A DNA stretch of 64,000 bases from Prevotella sp. (GCA_017538195.1 JAFYJH010000033.1:1-64000), one strand, 5' to 3'. Positions 15,972-25,977 are shown, counted from the first letter of the stretch. The notes: generated by a model not told the origin, from the letters alone. Program-made: numbers and translations.

Positions 15972-18083
15972 ATGAAAAAAATGATTCTCTCGCTCATCGC
16001 GCTGTTGGCCATGAGCAACGCACGTGCCGACGAGGGCATGTGGACGATTTACAACCTGCCGCCGCAGGTGTTTGAACAAATGAAGGCCGAGGGCTTCCAG
16101 ATGTCGTACAACGACTTGTATTTCGGCGATTCGTCGCTGAAAGCGGCCTGCGTGAACTTTTCGGGCTACTGCTCGGGCGTGGTCGTGAGTCCCGACGGAC
16201 TGGTTTTCACCAACCACCACTGCGGTTTCGAGGCGATTCGCTCGCACTCGACCGTCGAGCACGACTACATGCTCAACGGCTTCTACGCCAAGACTTTCGA
16301 GGAGGAACTGCCAAACCCGAATATGTTCGTGTCGTTTATGATTGAGCAGGAAGACATCACCGACCGCGTGATGAAACTCGGTTTTGAGCAAAAATCGCTC
16401 AGGGAACAGGAGGAATTGCTCGATTCCATCGAGAATGCGATGTCGGAAGAGGTGAAGGCGAAAGACCCGACGCTGCGCCTTGAGGTAAAACCGTTCTACG
16501 AGGGCAATCGCTTCTATGCGACGACCTATCAGGATTTCACGGACTTGCGCCTCGTGTTCACGATTCCGAAGTCGATGGGTAAGTTCGGCGGCGAGACCGA
16601 CAACTGGATGTGGCCGCGCCAGACCTGCGATTTCTCGGTGTTCCGCGTCTATGCCGACCCGAAAACCAACGGTCCGGCAGCCTACAGCAAGGACAACGTG
16701 CCCTATCGTCCGAAACGCTGGGCGCAGGTGTCGATGCAGGGCTACAAAGAGGGCGATTTCGCAATGACCATCGGCTATCCGGGCTCCACGAGCCGCTACA
16801 TGTCGTCTTACGGAATCCGCGAGATGCGCGATGCCGACAATGCCACTCGTGCGCAGGTTCGTGGTGTGAAACAGGCGATTATGCTTCGCCATATGCGCGC
16901 TGACGAGGCCGTGCGAATCAAGTACGATTCGAAGTATGCGCAGTCGTCGAACTACTGGAAAAACTCCATCGGAATGAACAAATGTATCGATTCCATCGGG
17001 ATTATCAACCAGAAAAAGCAGTACGAAGACCGTATTCAGCGTTGGCAGGATTCGACGGGTTATCTGAAGGGAAAACTCGACTTCGAGAAAATGGCGAAAT
17101 TCTACGGCGACCGCCTGCAAGACCGCCGCGCGTTCATGTGTTGGATTGAGTCTTTCAATCGTACCAACGAGTTCAGCACTCGTGCGCTGCAACTGAATCG
17201 GATGGAGTTGAAAGGCCCGGAAAACAAGCCGAAAAAGCAGTACATCGAGTTCCGCGACAACAGCGACGAATGGGATGAGGCGCTCGACCGCGAGGTGTTT
17301 GCCGCCCTGCTGAAAAACTACAAGGAAAACGTCGATGCGAAGTATCTGCCGGCTTTCTACAAGACCATCCGCACGAAATACGCCGACAATTACACGGCCT
17401 ACGTCGATGACCTTTACAAGAAGTCGCAAATCATGAAAAAAGGCAAGAAAATCTACGTCAATAAGAAGAGTTACAAGAAAGATCCGGGTGTGCAGTTCGG
17501 CCTCGACCTGACAGAAAGCCTTGCCGACATGCGCGCCAACCTTCTTCAGACCTACGACAGCCTTGAGTTGCAGGAACGCTACCTCTGCGCCGCCAAGTTG
17601 CGCATGGAGGAAGACCTGCCGCACTACAGCGACGCCAACTTCACGATGCGCCTTTCCTACGGTCAGGTGGGCGGTTTTGAACTCGGCGGACAACCCTCTG
17701 GCTACTACACGACCGCCGAATCCATCGTCGAAAAGATGAAGAAAGCCGACGAGAATTTCGAATATTTCGCCGAGCCTGTGATGCACGAACTGCTTTCCGC
17801 CAAGGATTTCGGTCCCTACACCGACAAAACCACCGGCAAAATGCAGCTCTGCTTCCTGACGAACAACGATATTACGGGCGGAAACTCGGGTTCGCCGATG
17901 TTCGACGGAAAGGGTCAGTTGATTGGCCTCGCCTTCGACGGCAACTGGGATTCGCTCTCGTCCGACATCAATTTCGACGCCCGACTCGCCCGTTGCATCG
18001 GTGTCGATATTCGCTACGTCCTCTTTATGATGGACAAATGGGGTCACGCCGACCGCCTGCTGAAAGAAATTGACGCGAAGTAA
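15972..18083 (+). CDS. S46 family dipeptidyl peptidase (DPP7-like)
   Basis: A 703-residue exported serine peptidase that removes dipeptides from the N-terminus of oligopeptides, with a signal peptide (MKKMILSLIALLAMSNARA). The catalytic histidine lies in TNHHCGFEAIRSHSTVEHDY, and the nucleophile in DITGGNSGSPMFDGKGQL. The residue that separates DPP7 (Gly) from DPP11 (Arg) falls in LAFDGNWDS, where glycine is present, so a preference for hydrophobic rather than acidic P1 residues is inferred. Such enzymes feed amino-acid fermentation in Porphyromonas and Prevotella relatives. It is monocistronic, ending in a terminator. Confidence 0.93.
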   Translation: MKKMILSLIALLAMSNARADEGMWTIYNLPPQVFEQMKAEGFQMSYNDLYFGDSSLKAACVNFSGYCSGVVVSPDGLVFTNHHCGFEAIRSHSTVEHDYMLNGFYAKTFEEELPNPNMFVSFMIEQEDITDRVMKLGFEQKSLREQEELLDSIENAMSEEVKAKDPTLRLEVKPFYEGNRFYATTYQDFTDLRLVFTIPKSMGKFGGETDNWMWPRQTCDFSVFRVYADPKTNGPAAYSKDNVPYRPKRWAQVSMQGYKEGDFAMTIGYPGSTSRYMSSYGIREMRDADNATRAQVRGVKQAIMLRHMRADEAVRIKYDSKYAQSSNYWKNSIGMNKCIDSIGIINQKKQYEDRIQRWQDSTGYLKGKLDFEKMAKFYGDRLQDRRAFMCWIESFNRTNEFSTRALQLNRMELKGPENKPKKQYIEFRDNSDEWDEALDREVFAALLKNYKENVDAKYLPAFYKTIRTKYADNYTAYVDDLYKKSQIMKKGKKIYVNKKSYKKDPGVQFGLDLTESLADMRANLLQTYDSLELQERYLCAAKLRMEEDLPHYSDANFTMRLSYGQVGGFELGGQPSGYYTTAESIVEKMKKADENFEYFAEPVMHELLSAKDFGPYTDKTTGKMQLCFLTNNDITGGNSGSPMFDGKGQLIGLAFDGNWDSLSSDINFDARLARCIGVDIRYVLFMMDKWGHADRLLKEIDAK

Positions 18084-18105
18084 AGCGAACTTCCGAAACA
18101 AAACG

Positions 18106-18145
18106 AACCCCGAAAGTTTTTTGTCTGACTTTCGGGGTTTACTTT
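18106..18145. terminator. Intrinsic terminator between the S46 gene and ruvB
   Basis: Arms AACCCCGAAAGT (18106-18117) and ACTTTCGGGGTT (18128-18139) form a 12-bp stem followed by a T-rich tract. The convergent ruvB gene ends at 18164, so it may work in both directions. Confidence 0.85.
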
Positions 18146-18163
18146 TTGATCCAAAATATTCTT

Positions 18164-19198
18164 TTAATCAAAAATATTCGGCTCCATCAAGTTGCCGGCG
18201 TAGGGATTGCGACCGAGATGGTCGTAGGCGAGGCGCGTGGCGACGCGACCGCGCGGCGTGCGCTTAATAAACCCTTCCATAATCAAGAACGGCTCATAGA
18301 CTTCCTCGACGGTGCCGGTGTCCTCGCCGATGGCGGTGGCGATGGTCGAGAGGCCGACAGGACCGCCGCGGAACTTGTCGATGATGGTCACGAGAATCTT
18401 GTTGTCGATTTCGTCGAGGCCGAATTGGTCGATATTCAGGGCTTTCAGGGCGATTTCAGCAATGCTTCGGTCGATGCGGCCACTGCCTTTCACCTGTGCA
18501 AAGTCGCGGACGCGGCGCAGCAGGGCGTTGGCGATTCGGGGCGTTCCGCGTGAGCGACGCGAAATCTCGGCGGCGGCATCGTCGTCGATGGGAACGCCGA
18601 GGATTCCGGCAGAGCGGCGAATGATGCGCTGAAGCGTCTGCGGATCGTAATATTCGAGGTGCAGATTGATGCCGAAACGCGCCCGAAGCGGTGCTGTGAG
18701 CAGGCCGCTTCGCGTCGTGGCGCCGACGAGCGTAAAGGGATTCAGGTCGATTTGGATGCTTCGCGCCGACGGTCCTTTGTCGATCATAATGTCGATGCGG
18801 TAATCCTCCATCGCCGAGTAGAGATATTCCTCGACAACGGGCGAAAGACGATGGATTTCGTCGATGAAAAGCACGTCGCGAGGCTCCAGCGAGGTCAGGA
18901 TTCCGGCCAAGTCGCCCGGTTTGTCCAAAACGGGACCGCTCGTAATCTTGAAACCCACGCCAAGTTCGTTGGCGATGATGTTCGACAGCGTCGTCTTGCC
19001 CAATCCCGGCGGACCGTGCAGCAGCGTGTGGTCGAGCGGTTCACCGCGATATTTCGCCGCCTCGACAAACACTTCAAGGTTATCGACGACACTCGTCTGA
19101 CCGCTGAAATCGCGGAATTTCAGAGGTCGCAGCGCATTTTCAAAATCCTTCTCGCCCTGCGAAAGTTGCTCCTCGCGAATGTCAAAATCTTCGTTCAT
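18164..19198 (-). CDS. ruvB: Holliday junction branch migration helicase RuvB
   Basis: The 344-residue AAA+ motor drives branch migration with RuvA. It shows [12 protein letters not shown], Walker [14 protein letters not shown], Walker [14 protein letters not shown], sensor [18 protein letters not shown] and the C-terminal winged helix ending [18 protein letters not shown]. Full length and without anomalies. A promoter box at 19225-19232 makes it a single-gene unit divergent from the endonuclease gene. Confidence 0.97.
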   Translation of the reverse strand: MNEDFDIREEQLSQGEKDFENALRPLKFRDFSGQTSVVDNLEVFVEAAKYRGEPLDHTLLHGPPGLGKTTLSNIIANELGVGFKITSGPVLDKPGDLAGILTSLEPRDVLFIDEIHRLSPVVEEYLYSAMEDYRIDIMIDKGPSARSIQIDLNPFTLVGATTRSGLLTAPLRARFGINLHLEYYDPQTLQRIIRRSAGILGVPIDDDAAAEISRRSRGTPRIANALLRRVRDFAQVKGSGRIDRSIAEIALKALNIDQFGLDEIDNKILVTIIDKFRGGPVGLSTIATAIGEDTGTVEEVYEPFLIMEGFIKRTPRGRVATRLAYDHLGRNPYAGNLMEPNIFD

Positions 19199-19224
19199 AA
19201 TTGCTTAATTTCGTTATTTTCGTG

Positions 19225-19232
19225 CAAAAATA
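19225..19232 (-). promoter_or_regulatory. -7 box of ruvB
   Basis: TATTTTTG on the minus strand, 27 bp before the start. Confidence 0.6.
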
Positions 19233-19275
19233 CAAAAAAAACATCATTCGTCGTTCATCGTTTATTATTTTTTTG

Positions 19276-19283
19276 TACTTTTG
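19276..19283 (+). promoter_or_regulatory. -7 box of the endonuclease I gene
   Basis: TACTTTTG followed by CAGG, 54 bp before the start at 19337. Confidence 0.6.
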
Positions 19284-19336
19284 CAGGCTTAAACTTTTTA
19301 AAAACCATCTAAATCATTACGAAAATAGAAAGGAAA

Positions 19337-21061
19337 ATGACAATGAAAAGATTTTACGCGATGTGTTGCGTCCTTGCAACGATGACGATTGCATGGGCGC
19401 AGGGGCCGAACAATTCGGGAACCTACTACAAGAATGCCGACGGCAAAAGCGGTCAGACGCTGAAAACGGCACTTTTTAACATCATCAAAAACCACAAGAA
19501 GATAGGCTACGACAATCTGTACGAGGCTTACAAAAAGACCGACACGCGACCCGACGGCTACGTGCGCGACTGGTATTCCAATGCCACGAATTATCGACAC
19601 GGGACCGACAAGGGAGGCACTTATAGTGCCGAGGGCGACTGCTACAATCGCGAACATTCGCTGCCGCAGAGTTGGTTTGAGAGCGGTGGAAATGCCGATT
19701 ATCTGAAATGCGACGTCGTTCACGTGATTCCCACCGACGGCTATGTGAACAACCGTCGAAGCAACTATCCGCTGGGCGAGGTGAGGTCTGCCACTTATTC
19801 CTCGAAAAACGGTTATAGCAAACTCGGAATGAGTAAGGTCAACGGCTACAGCGGCACTGTTTTCGAGCCAAACGACGAAATCAAGGGCGATATGGCGCGA
19901 ATCTATTTCTACGTGGTGACTTGCTACGAGGGAAATGTCACGAAATGGAGCGAAAACGCCACGGCGAGCGCCGTTTTCAATGGTCAAACCTATCAGCCGT
20001 TCAAGGATTGGTATTATAATATGCTGCTCGAATGGTCGAGAATGGACCCAGTTGATGAGGTGGAAATCGCCCGAAACAACGCCGTCTATGGGGTGCAGAA
20101 CAACCGAAATCCCTTCGTCGATTATCCCGGATTGGAGGATTACGTCTGGGGCGACAAGAAAAACGAGCCTTTCTCCTACGACAACTACAACACGACGGTG
20201 GCCGTGCGCACGCCGACCTTCTCGCCCGACGGCGGCACCTACACTTCGCCGCAAAGCGTGACGATCAGTTGCGCAACCGCCGGAGCCGCGATTTACTACA
20301 CGACCGACGGCTCGACACCGACCGTTTCGAGCACGAAATACACCGCGCCCGTCACCGTTAGCGAGAGCCTTACGCTGAAGGCCATCGCCGTCAAGGACGA
20401 CGACAAGAGCAACGTGGCAACGGCTTCCTACACGATTAAGGACGAGGGCGACGACCCAACGCCGACAGGCGACGGAATTTTCAAGAAAGTGACTTCGACG
20501 AGCGATTTGGAGAGCGGAAAACGCTATCTGATAGTCTATGAAGATGACGAGGCGAAGGCACTCATGCGACTCGACGGCAAGGCTGGTTCGGGTAGTGTAA
20601 CTGTCAATTCGTCGAGTATCGACATGAATCAGTCGGGAAATCAGGCGATGGTGCTGACGCTTCAGAAAGTCGGAAATTACTGGACCATCAAGGGCAGCGA
20701 CGGCAACTTTATGGCATTGACTTCCAACAGCAATACGCTGAATTCCTCGACCACAGCCGCCGAAAACACGGCAAAATGGACGATTTCCGTCAGTTCCGAC
20801 GGCACGGCATCGATTACCAATGTCGAATACTCGAATCGCCAACTCCAGTACAACGCGAGCAGCGATATGTTCCGCTGCTACACGGGCAGTCAGAAGGATG
20901 TCGCCATCTACAAGGAATCATCGACCGCCACTGGCATCACTGCGACGAAAACGGGCAAAAAATCCAATGTTCTGTACGACTTGCAGGGTCGTCGGCAGTC
21001 GAAAAACGCCGCAAAACGGGGCGTTTACATCGTCAATGGACAAAAATTTATCGTGAAATAA
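19337..21061 (+). CDS. Secreted endonuclease I family nuclease with chitobiase-like domain and sorting-type C-terminus
   Basis: A 574-residue exported nuclease. After a signal peptide (LATMTIAWAQ) the endonuclease I domain carries the signature NREHSLPQSWF and DVVHVIPTDGYVNNRRSNYP, matching the HNH-like metal site of EndA-type nucleases. Residues about 290-370 form a chitobiase/beta-hexosaminidase C-terminal-like domain (PDGGTYTSPQSV, IYYTTDGSTPT). A further beta-rich region follows. The end (LYDLQGRRQSKNAAKRGVYI then VNGQKFIVK) is the short secretion-type C-terminus also present on the next gene, which suggests type IX export. A likely role is degradation of extracellular DNA. Confidence 0.88.
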   Translation: MTMKRFYAMCCVLATMTIAWAQGPNNSGTYYKNADGKSGQTLKTALFNIIKNHKKIGYDNLYEAYKKTDTRPDGYVRDWYSNATNYRHGTDKGGTYSAEGDCYNREHSLPQSWFESGGNADYLKCDVVHVIPTDGYVNNRRSNYPLGEVRSATYSSKNGYSKLGMSKVNGYSGTVFEPNDEIKGDMARIYFYVVTCYEGNVTKWSENATASAVFNGQTYQPFKDWYYNMLLEWSRMDPVDEVEIARNNAVYGVQNNRNPFVDYPGLEDYVWGDKKNEPFSYDNYNTTVAVRTPTFSPDGGTYTSPQSVTISCATAGAAIYYTTDGSTPTVSSTKYTAPVTVSESLTLKAIAVKDDDKSNVATASYTIKDEGDDPTPTGDGIFKKVTSTSDLESGKRYLIVYEDDEAKALMRLDGKAGSGSVTVNSSSIDMNQSGNQAMVLTLQKVGNYWTIKGSDGNFMALTSNSNTLNSSTTAAENTAKWTISVSSDGTASITNVEYSNRQLQYNASSDMFRCYTGSQKDVAIYKESSTATGITATKTGKKSNVLYDLQGRRQSKNAAKRGVYIVNGQKFIVK

Positions 21062-21122
21062 TCAAAAATTTATCGCGAAAGAATCAATTTTAGGAAAAAT
21101 TTATCGTGAAAGAATCAATTTT
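21042..21122 (+). repeat. Three direct repeats at the endonuclease/M6 protease junction
   Basis: AAAAATTTATCG(T/C)GAAA occurs at 21042, 21064 and 21095. The first copy encodes the final KFIVK and stop of the endonuclease; the others lie in the spacer, the last one running up to the M6 gene. It looks like a tandem duplication of the 3' end of the gene. Confidence 0.85.
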
Positions 21123-21129
21123 TAAGAAG

Positions 21130-23370
21130 ATGAAAAAGAGAATTTTAATCAGCATGATGCTTTTGTTGTCGGTACTCACGGCCAATGCCGTGCCGGCACG
21201 ACCGAATATGTTTCGGACGCTCAAACTGAGCGACGGCACAACCGTTGAGGCTCGGCTCGTGGGCGATGAATTCGGCCATTATTGGCTGACGAAAGACGGA
21301 CGCACGTTCCGCAAAACGAAAAGCGGCTTCACGCCCATCGACACGAAAAAAGTCGATGAAAAGGCGCAAAAACGCCGTTCCGCAGCGAATCAACACCGCG
21401 CAAAACGACAGGCTCGGAAAGCCCGTCCGCAACTGATGGCTGCGCAAAAAATCGGTCAAGTCGGCAACTATGTCGGAGACAAAAAAGGCTTGATTATCCT
21501 GGTCGAATACAAGGACGAGTACAAGTTCCAACCCGAAAACAATCAGGCGCTCTACAACCGAATTGCCAACGAGGAAGGCTTCAACGAGGGCGAGTTCGTC
21601 GGCTCGGTTTATGATTATTTCCTTGCGCAGAGCGAAGGCTTGTTCAAACTGAAATTCGACGTGGTCGGACCCTACACGTTGGACCACGAGCGCGCCTACT
21701 ACGGCGGAAATGCCGACACGGAAACGGCTGAAGACGAGCATCCAGCGGAAATGGTCATCGAGGCTTGTAAACAGGCCGATGCCGACGTGAATTTCAAGGA
21801 TTACGACTGGAACGACGATGGCGAAGTCGATCAGGTGTTTGTGCTCTACGCGGGCGACGGCGAGGCCAACTACGGCGACGAGGATTCCGTCTGGCCGCAC
21901 GAATGGACGTTGTCGTCGGCAAACTACTACGGCGACGGTTCTGGTGCCATCAAACTCGACGGCGTAACCATCGACACCTACGCTTGCAGCAATGAACTTC
22001 AGCCAGCAAAATTCGACCGTAACTACAACGTAACGGCGTGGAAAATCGAAGGAATCGGCACGATTTGCCACGAGTTCAGCCACTGCCTCGGCTATCCCGA
22101 TTTCTACGACACGAACTACCAGAATTCGGGCATGGGCTACTGGGATTTGATGGATGCCGGTTCGTACAACGGCGAAGGCTTCATTCCTGCCGGCTTCACG
22201 AGTTACGAGCGTTGGGTGGCAGGTTGGAAAGAGCCTATCGAACTGAAAGAAGACACGGAAGTGACGGGCATGAAGTCGTTGCAGGACGGCGGCGACACCT
22301 ATATTATATATAACGACGGCCATCGCGACGAATTTTTCCTGCTCGAAAACCGTCAATATACCGGCATTTGGGACGAGGAACTGCCCGGAAAAGGACTGCT
22401 TATTCTGCATGTCGATTACGACGAGGATGCGTGGTGGGAAAACACGGTGAACGACACGAAAAACCACGAGCGAATGACGTGGATTGCCGCTGATAATAAA
22501 AAGAAAAACGAAGAATACGACGGCGCAATATATTACGACTTCGACGATATGAAAAACGACCCGTATCCGTACAAAACCAACAACAGTTTCACGAATACTT
22601 CGTCGCCTGCCGCCACCCTTTTCAACAAAAACACCGACGGCTCGAAAAAGCTGAACAAATCGGTCAAGGAAATCACCCAAAACAGCGATAAAACCATCAG
22701 TTTTAAGTTCGAGGCGACGGCGTCAGGTGGTGGAGTTGATCCGGCTGGCGACGGCGACTACAAGCGAATTTCCAGCGCGGACGACCTCAAGGAAAACACG
22801 GAATATCTGATTGTCTATGAGGCTTCCGAAACCGAAGGAACGGCCTATTCTGGTCACGACAGCTCGAAAAATATCGGTCTGAAAGTAGATATTACGATTG
22901 ATGGTTATACGACGAGCGCAAATAATGCCCATCCCGTCAAACTGGAAAAAGCTGACGATGGTAATTGGTATATTTCAGATGCTGGCAGCTATCTTTACTA
23001 CAATGGTTCGGGAAACAAACTGTATCTTTCTGATTCTAAAGGAGATTCTGGTTACAAATGGAGTATTTTCGAGTTAGATATAACGCGCTACCCAAAGGCA
23101 TTCACTATCGTCAATGTCGACTACGCCCCAAGGCGTTTGCAGTACAATCCTGCGGCAAATGGTCTGCGCTTCGCTTGCTACACGGGTTCGCAGGAAGATG
23201 TCGTGCTCTATATGAAGGTCGATGAAGCCACCGAGATTGAAAAACCGACGGTTTCATCGGAAGTTTCGCCTCGTGGAATCTTCGATTTGCAGGGGCGAAA
23301 AGTGTCGGAAAATGCTCCGCTACAGCGCGGAATCTACATCGTAAACGGCAAAAAGTTCGTGGTGAGATAA
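21130..23370 (+). CDS. M6 family secreted metalloprotease
   Basis: A 746-residue zinc protease of the immune-inhibitor-A type. The signal peptide is MKKRILISMMLLLSVLTANA. The active site shows TICHEFSHCLGYPDFYD, matching HExxHxxGxxD, followed by MGYWDLMDAGSYNG. A beta-rich region and a secretion-type C-terminus (FDLQGRKVSENAPLQRGIYI, VNGKKFVVR) like that of the upstream nuclease follow. The ATG at 21130 is chosen because a GTG at 21106 would put charged residues before the signal peptide. It lies 68 bp after the nuclease gene and may share its transcript; both act outside the cell. Confidence 0.88.
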   Translation: MKKRILISMMLLLSVLTANAVPARPNMFRTLKLSDGTTVEARLVGDEFGHYWLTKDGRTFRKTKSGFTPIDTKKVDEKAQKRRSAANQHRAKRQARKARPQLMAAQKIGQVGNYVGDKKGLIILVEYKDEYKFQPENNQALYNRIANEEGFNEGEFVGSVYDYFLAQSEGLFKLKFDVVGPYTLDHERAYYGGNADTETAEDEHPAEMVIEACKQADADVNFKDYDWNDDGEVDQVFVLYAGDGEANYGDEDSVWPHEWTLSSANYYGDGSGAIKLDGVTIDTYACSNELQPAKFDRNYNVTAWKIEGIGTICHEFSHCLGYPDFYDTNYQNSGMGYWDLMDAGSYNGEGFIPAGFTSYERWVAGWKEPIELKEDTEVTGMKSLQDGGDTYIIYNDGHRDEFFLLENRQYTGIWDEELPGKGLLILHVDYDEDAWWENTVNDTKNHERMTWIAADNKKKNEEYDGAIYYDFDDMKNDPYPYKTNNSFTNTSSPAATLFNKNTDGSKKLNKSVKEITQNSDKTISFKFEATASGGGVDPAGDGDYKRISSADDLKENTEYLIVYEASETEGTAYSGHDSSKNIGLKVDITIDGYTTSANNAHPVKLEKADDGNWYISDAGSYLYYNGSGNKLYLSDSKGDSGYKWSIFELDITRYPKAFTIVNVDYAPRRLQYNPAANGLRFACYTGSQEDVVLYMKVDEATEIEKPTVSSEVSPRGIFDLQGRKVSENAPLQRGIYIVNGKKFVVR

Positions 23371-24728
23371 TGCTGAACGAGGCTACACGGCAATTTGTCC
23401 GTCTGCACGGCGACGACGATGTGCGCCGATTGGCATTGCAGGCGCACGCCACGCCCGACGTGGATTTGCCGATGGCACTCGACCAGATTCGCGGACGACA
23501 GACGGCTCGACAGAAACTCCCTTCGTGGGCAGCAACCGAGGGCATCGTCTATCCGCCGCATCTCTCGATGGAACAATGTTCGAGCGAGCAAACTGCGCAG
23601 TACAAAGCGCAGTTGCTCGCTCGCTTGTTGCAGTCGGAATTTTCGATGAAATCGGCATTTTTTGCCGATTCGCCCGCTGCTTCGCACGACGATTGTTGCT
23701 TTCTCGACCTGACGGGCGGTTTTGGCGTCGATTTTGTGGCGATGGCAAAGGCACTTTCCGAGTTTTCGGCTCAAACCAATGATTTTCGTCAAAATCGATT
23801 CGTCTATGTCGAACAAAACGCCCGACTTTGCGACCTCGCCCGCCACAATTTTCCGCTGCTTGGCCTTCCCAATGTCGAAATTGTCTGCGAAACCGCCGAA
23901 AATTTCCTCTCATCACCCAACACCCTCTTCAGGGGGATGGGGGGCTTACGCCCATCACCCACTTTCATCTTCCTCGATCCCGCCCGTCGCGACGCTCACG
24001 GACAGCGCACTTACGCCCTCGAAGATTGTACGCCCAACGTACTCGAAATTCGCGACCAACTCTTCAAAATCGCCGATTTGCCTACTGCTTCGCACGGCGA
24101 CCGATGGTTGATCGTGCTCAAACTCTCGCCGATGCTCGATTGGCATCGCGCCGTCGAGGAACTCAAAACCGTCAGCGAAGTCCACATCGTTTCCGTCGCC
24201 AACGAGTGCAAGGAATTGTTGCTCGTCGTCCAGAAAAAGGCGCAAAAAACGCGGATTTTCTGCGTCAATGACCAACAATCGTTCAGTTACGAGGTCGAAA
24301 ACAACGAAAAAACCGTTCCATGCATCGCGGAAACGGCCTTTTTATCGGAAAAAAATCTTCTTTTTGTTCCGAATTCATCGGTGATGAAGGCCGGCTGCTT
24401 CGCCGAACTTTGCGACCGCTTTCGCCTTGCATCGCTCGCTCCGAACAGCCATTTGTTCGTAAAAATCGACGAATCTTCAATCGAAAAAACCGCCGATTTC
24501 CCTGGCAAAATCTTTCAAATTTCCGCGATTTCATCGATGAACAAGCGCGATTTGCGCGAAAAATTCGGCGAAATCGACCGTGCGAACATCGCCACGCGCA
24601 ATTTCCCGATGAAAGCGGAAGAATTGCGCCGTCGGCTGAAACTGCGCGAGGGCGGCGACAACTTCGTTTTTGCCACCACCCTCGCAGACGGGAAACACGT
24701 GCTCATCCTTTGCAAGCACGCTGTTTGA
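23370..24728 (+). CDS. Class I SAM-dependent methyltransferase-like protein with THUMP-like C-terminus
   Basis: The 452-residue protein carries a methyltransferase fold: DLTGGFGVDFVAMAKA as the SAM-binding glycine loop, YVEQNARLCDLARHN as the acidic loop, and FIFLDPARRDAHGQR as the catalytic-site-like motif, with a C-terminal region typical of a conserved Bacteroidetes family called THUMP-like. A nucleic acid methylation role is inferred; the target is unknown. Its ATG overlaps the M6 stop codon by one base, although the functions appear unrelated. Residues about 181-198 (SSPNTLFRGMGGLRPSPT) come from inserted AACACCC-type and GC-rich repeat DNA between two conserved strands. Confidence 0.8.
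   Translation: MLNEATRQFVRLHGDDDVRRLALQAHATPDVDLPMALDQIRGRQTARQKLPSWAATEGIVYPPHLSMEQCSSEQTAQYKAQLLARLLQSEFSMKSAFFADSPAASHDDCCFLDLTGGFGVDFVAMAKALSEFSAQTNDFRQNRFVYVEQNARLCDLARHNFPLLGLPNVEIVCETAENFLSSPNTLFRGMGGLRPSPTFIFLDPARRDAHGQRTYALEDCTPNVLEIRDQLFKIADLPTASHGDRWLIVLKLSPMLDWHRAVEELKTVSEVHIVSVANECKELLLVVQKKAQKTRIFCVNDQQSFSYEVENNEKTVPCIAETAFLSEKNLLFVPNSSVMKAGCFAELCDRFRLASLAPNSHLFVKIDESSIEKTADFPGKIFQISAISSMNKRDLREKFGEIDRANIATRNFPMKAEELRRRLKLREGGDNFVFATTLADGKHVLILCKHAV
23912..23962 (+). repeat. Composite repeat insert in the methyltransferase-like gene
   Basis: ATCACCC and AACACCC units (23912-23925) are joined to a GGGGGATGGGGGGCTTACGCC tract and another CCATCACCCAC. It is read in frame as a Ser/Pro/Gly-rich loop. 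Confidence 0.75.
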
Positions 24729-25928
24729 TTAGTCTTCTAAAAGTTCCTTTACTTCTTTCTGAACCGTCACCTGCTTCTCCACTTTCTTCGTGGTCTGCTT
24801 TTCGACCTCGATTTCCTCGTAGGTCGTCACCTTGAAGGTTCCCTCGCCCGTCACGATGACGCAGCGGTTCTTGTCGTTCTCCAAGAACGGTTGGACGGTG
24901 TCGCCCTTCGAGTCGGCCTTGATGCGGGAAGCGTCGATTCCATATTCATTCACGAGTTTATCGACAACGCCCTGTGCGCGCTTCTGCGAATACATCTTGT
25001 TGAGTTTGGGATTGCCCGTGCCCTTGTCGGCGTAGCCAGTCACCGTGAAGGTTGCGTCTTCGCTCGTCTTCATCAGGTCGGCAATCTCCTTGATGGCCTT
25101 CTCGATGCCTTGTGCAGCGTCGGTATCGCTCTCGCGGATGTTGAAGAACACGACCTCTTCGATGCTCTTCTGCTCCATCTTCACCACGGGCTTCTTCTCC
25201 TTCACCATGATGGTCGTCGGCTCATCCACCCAAACAGTTTCCACGACATCGACCAATCTCGTGATATACTGCGGACCGGCGTACTTGTGGCCGAAGCGCA
25301 GGCTCAGACCGAGCATCGCCGTGAACATCCAGTCGTCGCTCGTGTTCGCCTTCGAGTTGAAGCGGTCGCTGAGGCTGTTGGCAGCCACTTCGAGCGACAG
25401 TCCGAGCGGCTTCGTCACGTTGGTTTCGAGGCGCAGGCCGGCGCGAATGTTGTGGCTCATCCGATTCTTGTCCCACGCCAGTTGCGTGTTCAGTCCCGGA
25501 TGCTGTGCGGCAATCGCCTTCAGTTCGTCGTTGTTCCAAGCGTAGTTCAGTCCGAAACCGCCCACGAGAACGACGTTCAGCGCGTGGGAATAGTTCTTCG
25601 AGAACAGATTCGTCAGGTTCACGAGCAGGTCAGCGTCCGTCGTCAGGTAGTTGAACTTGTAATACTGGTCGAGTTGGTCGAAACCGCCCTTCGTCTGCCA
25701 TCCGTTCACGTTCAGGCGCAGTCCGACAGCCGGAAAGAAGTAGCGTCCGATTGAGAAACTGGCGGTGGGATTGAGCAGTTTGTCGATTTTGGCATCAGTC
25801 GATGTGAATTGCAGTCCACCCTGTGCCTCGATGAAATTGTAGGACTTCAGTTTTCCCTTTCCGTCCTGTGCGCTGGCAGTGCCGACAGTCAGCATTGCCA
25901 CGGCGATGATTGTCAAGATTTTTTTCAT
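24729..25928 (-). CDS. OmpA-like outer membrane protein
   Basis: A 399-residue protein with signal peptide MKKILTIIAVAMLTVGTASA, an N-terminal eight-strand-type beta-barrel region (LKSYNFIEAQGGLQF to LSLRFGHKY) and a C-terminal OmpA/MotB peptidoglycan-binding domain (FTVTGYADKGTG, QKRAQGVVDKLVNEYGID). It links outer membrane and peptidoglycan. The ATG at 25928 starts the signal peptide directly; four extra residues from 25940 are less likely. The last codons are very rich in Lys, Glu and Val. Its stop codon abuts that of the convergent methyltransferase-like gene with no gap. Confidence 0.92.
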   Translation of the reverse strand: MKKILTIIAVAMLTVGTASAQDGKGKLKSYNFIEAQGGLQFTSTDAKIDKLLNPTASFSIGRYFFPAVGLRLNVNGWQTKGGFDQLDQYYKFNYLTTDADLLVNLTNLFSKNYSHALNVVLVGGFGLNYAWNNDELKAIAAQHPGLNTQLAWDKNRMSHNIRAGLRLETNVTKPLGLSLEVAANSLSDRFNSKANTSDDWMFTAMLGLSLRFGHKYAGPQYITRLVDVVETVWVDEPTTIMVKEKKPVVKMEQKSIEEVVFFNIRESDTDAAQGIEKAIKEIADLMKTSEDATFTVTGYADKGTGNPKLNKMYSQKRAQGVVDKLVNEYGIDASRIKADSKGDTVQPFLENDKNRCVIVTGEGTFKVTTYEEIEVEKQTTKKVEKQVTVQKEVKELLED

Positions 25929-25969
25929 GATTTCACTCAAATTTTTAGTCAGTTATTCGAATTTCGATG

Positions 25970-25977
25970 CAAATTTA
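25970..25977 (-). promoter_or_regulatory. -7 box of the ompA-like gene
   Basis: TAAATTTG on the minus strand, 42 bp before the start codon. Confidence 0.6.

Noticed and set aside
15774..18101. 775-codon open frame antisense to the S46 peptidase gene
   Set aside because: Same shadow effect; the sense protein has a complete catalytic set and signal peptide.
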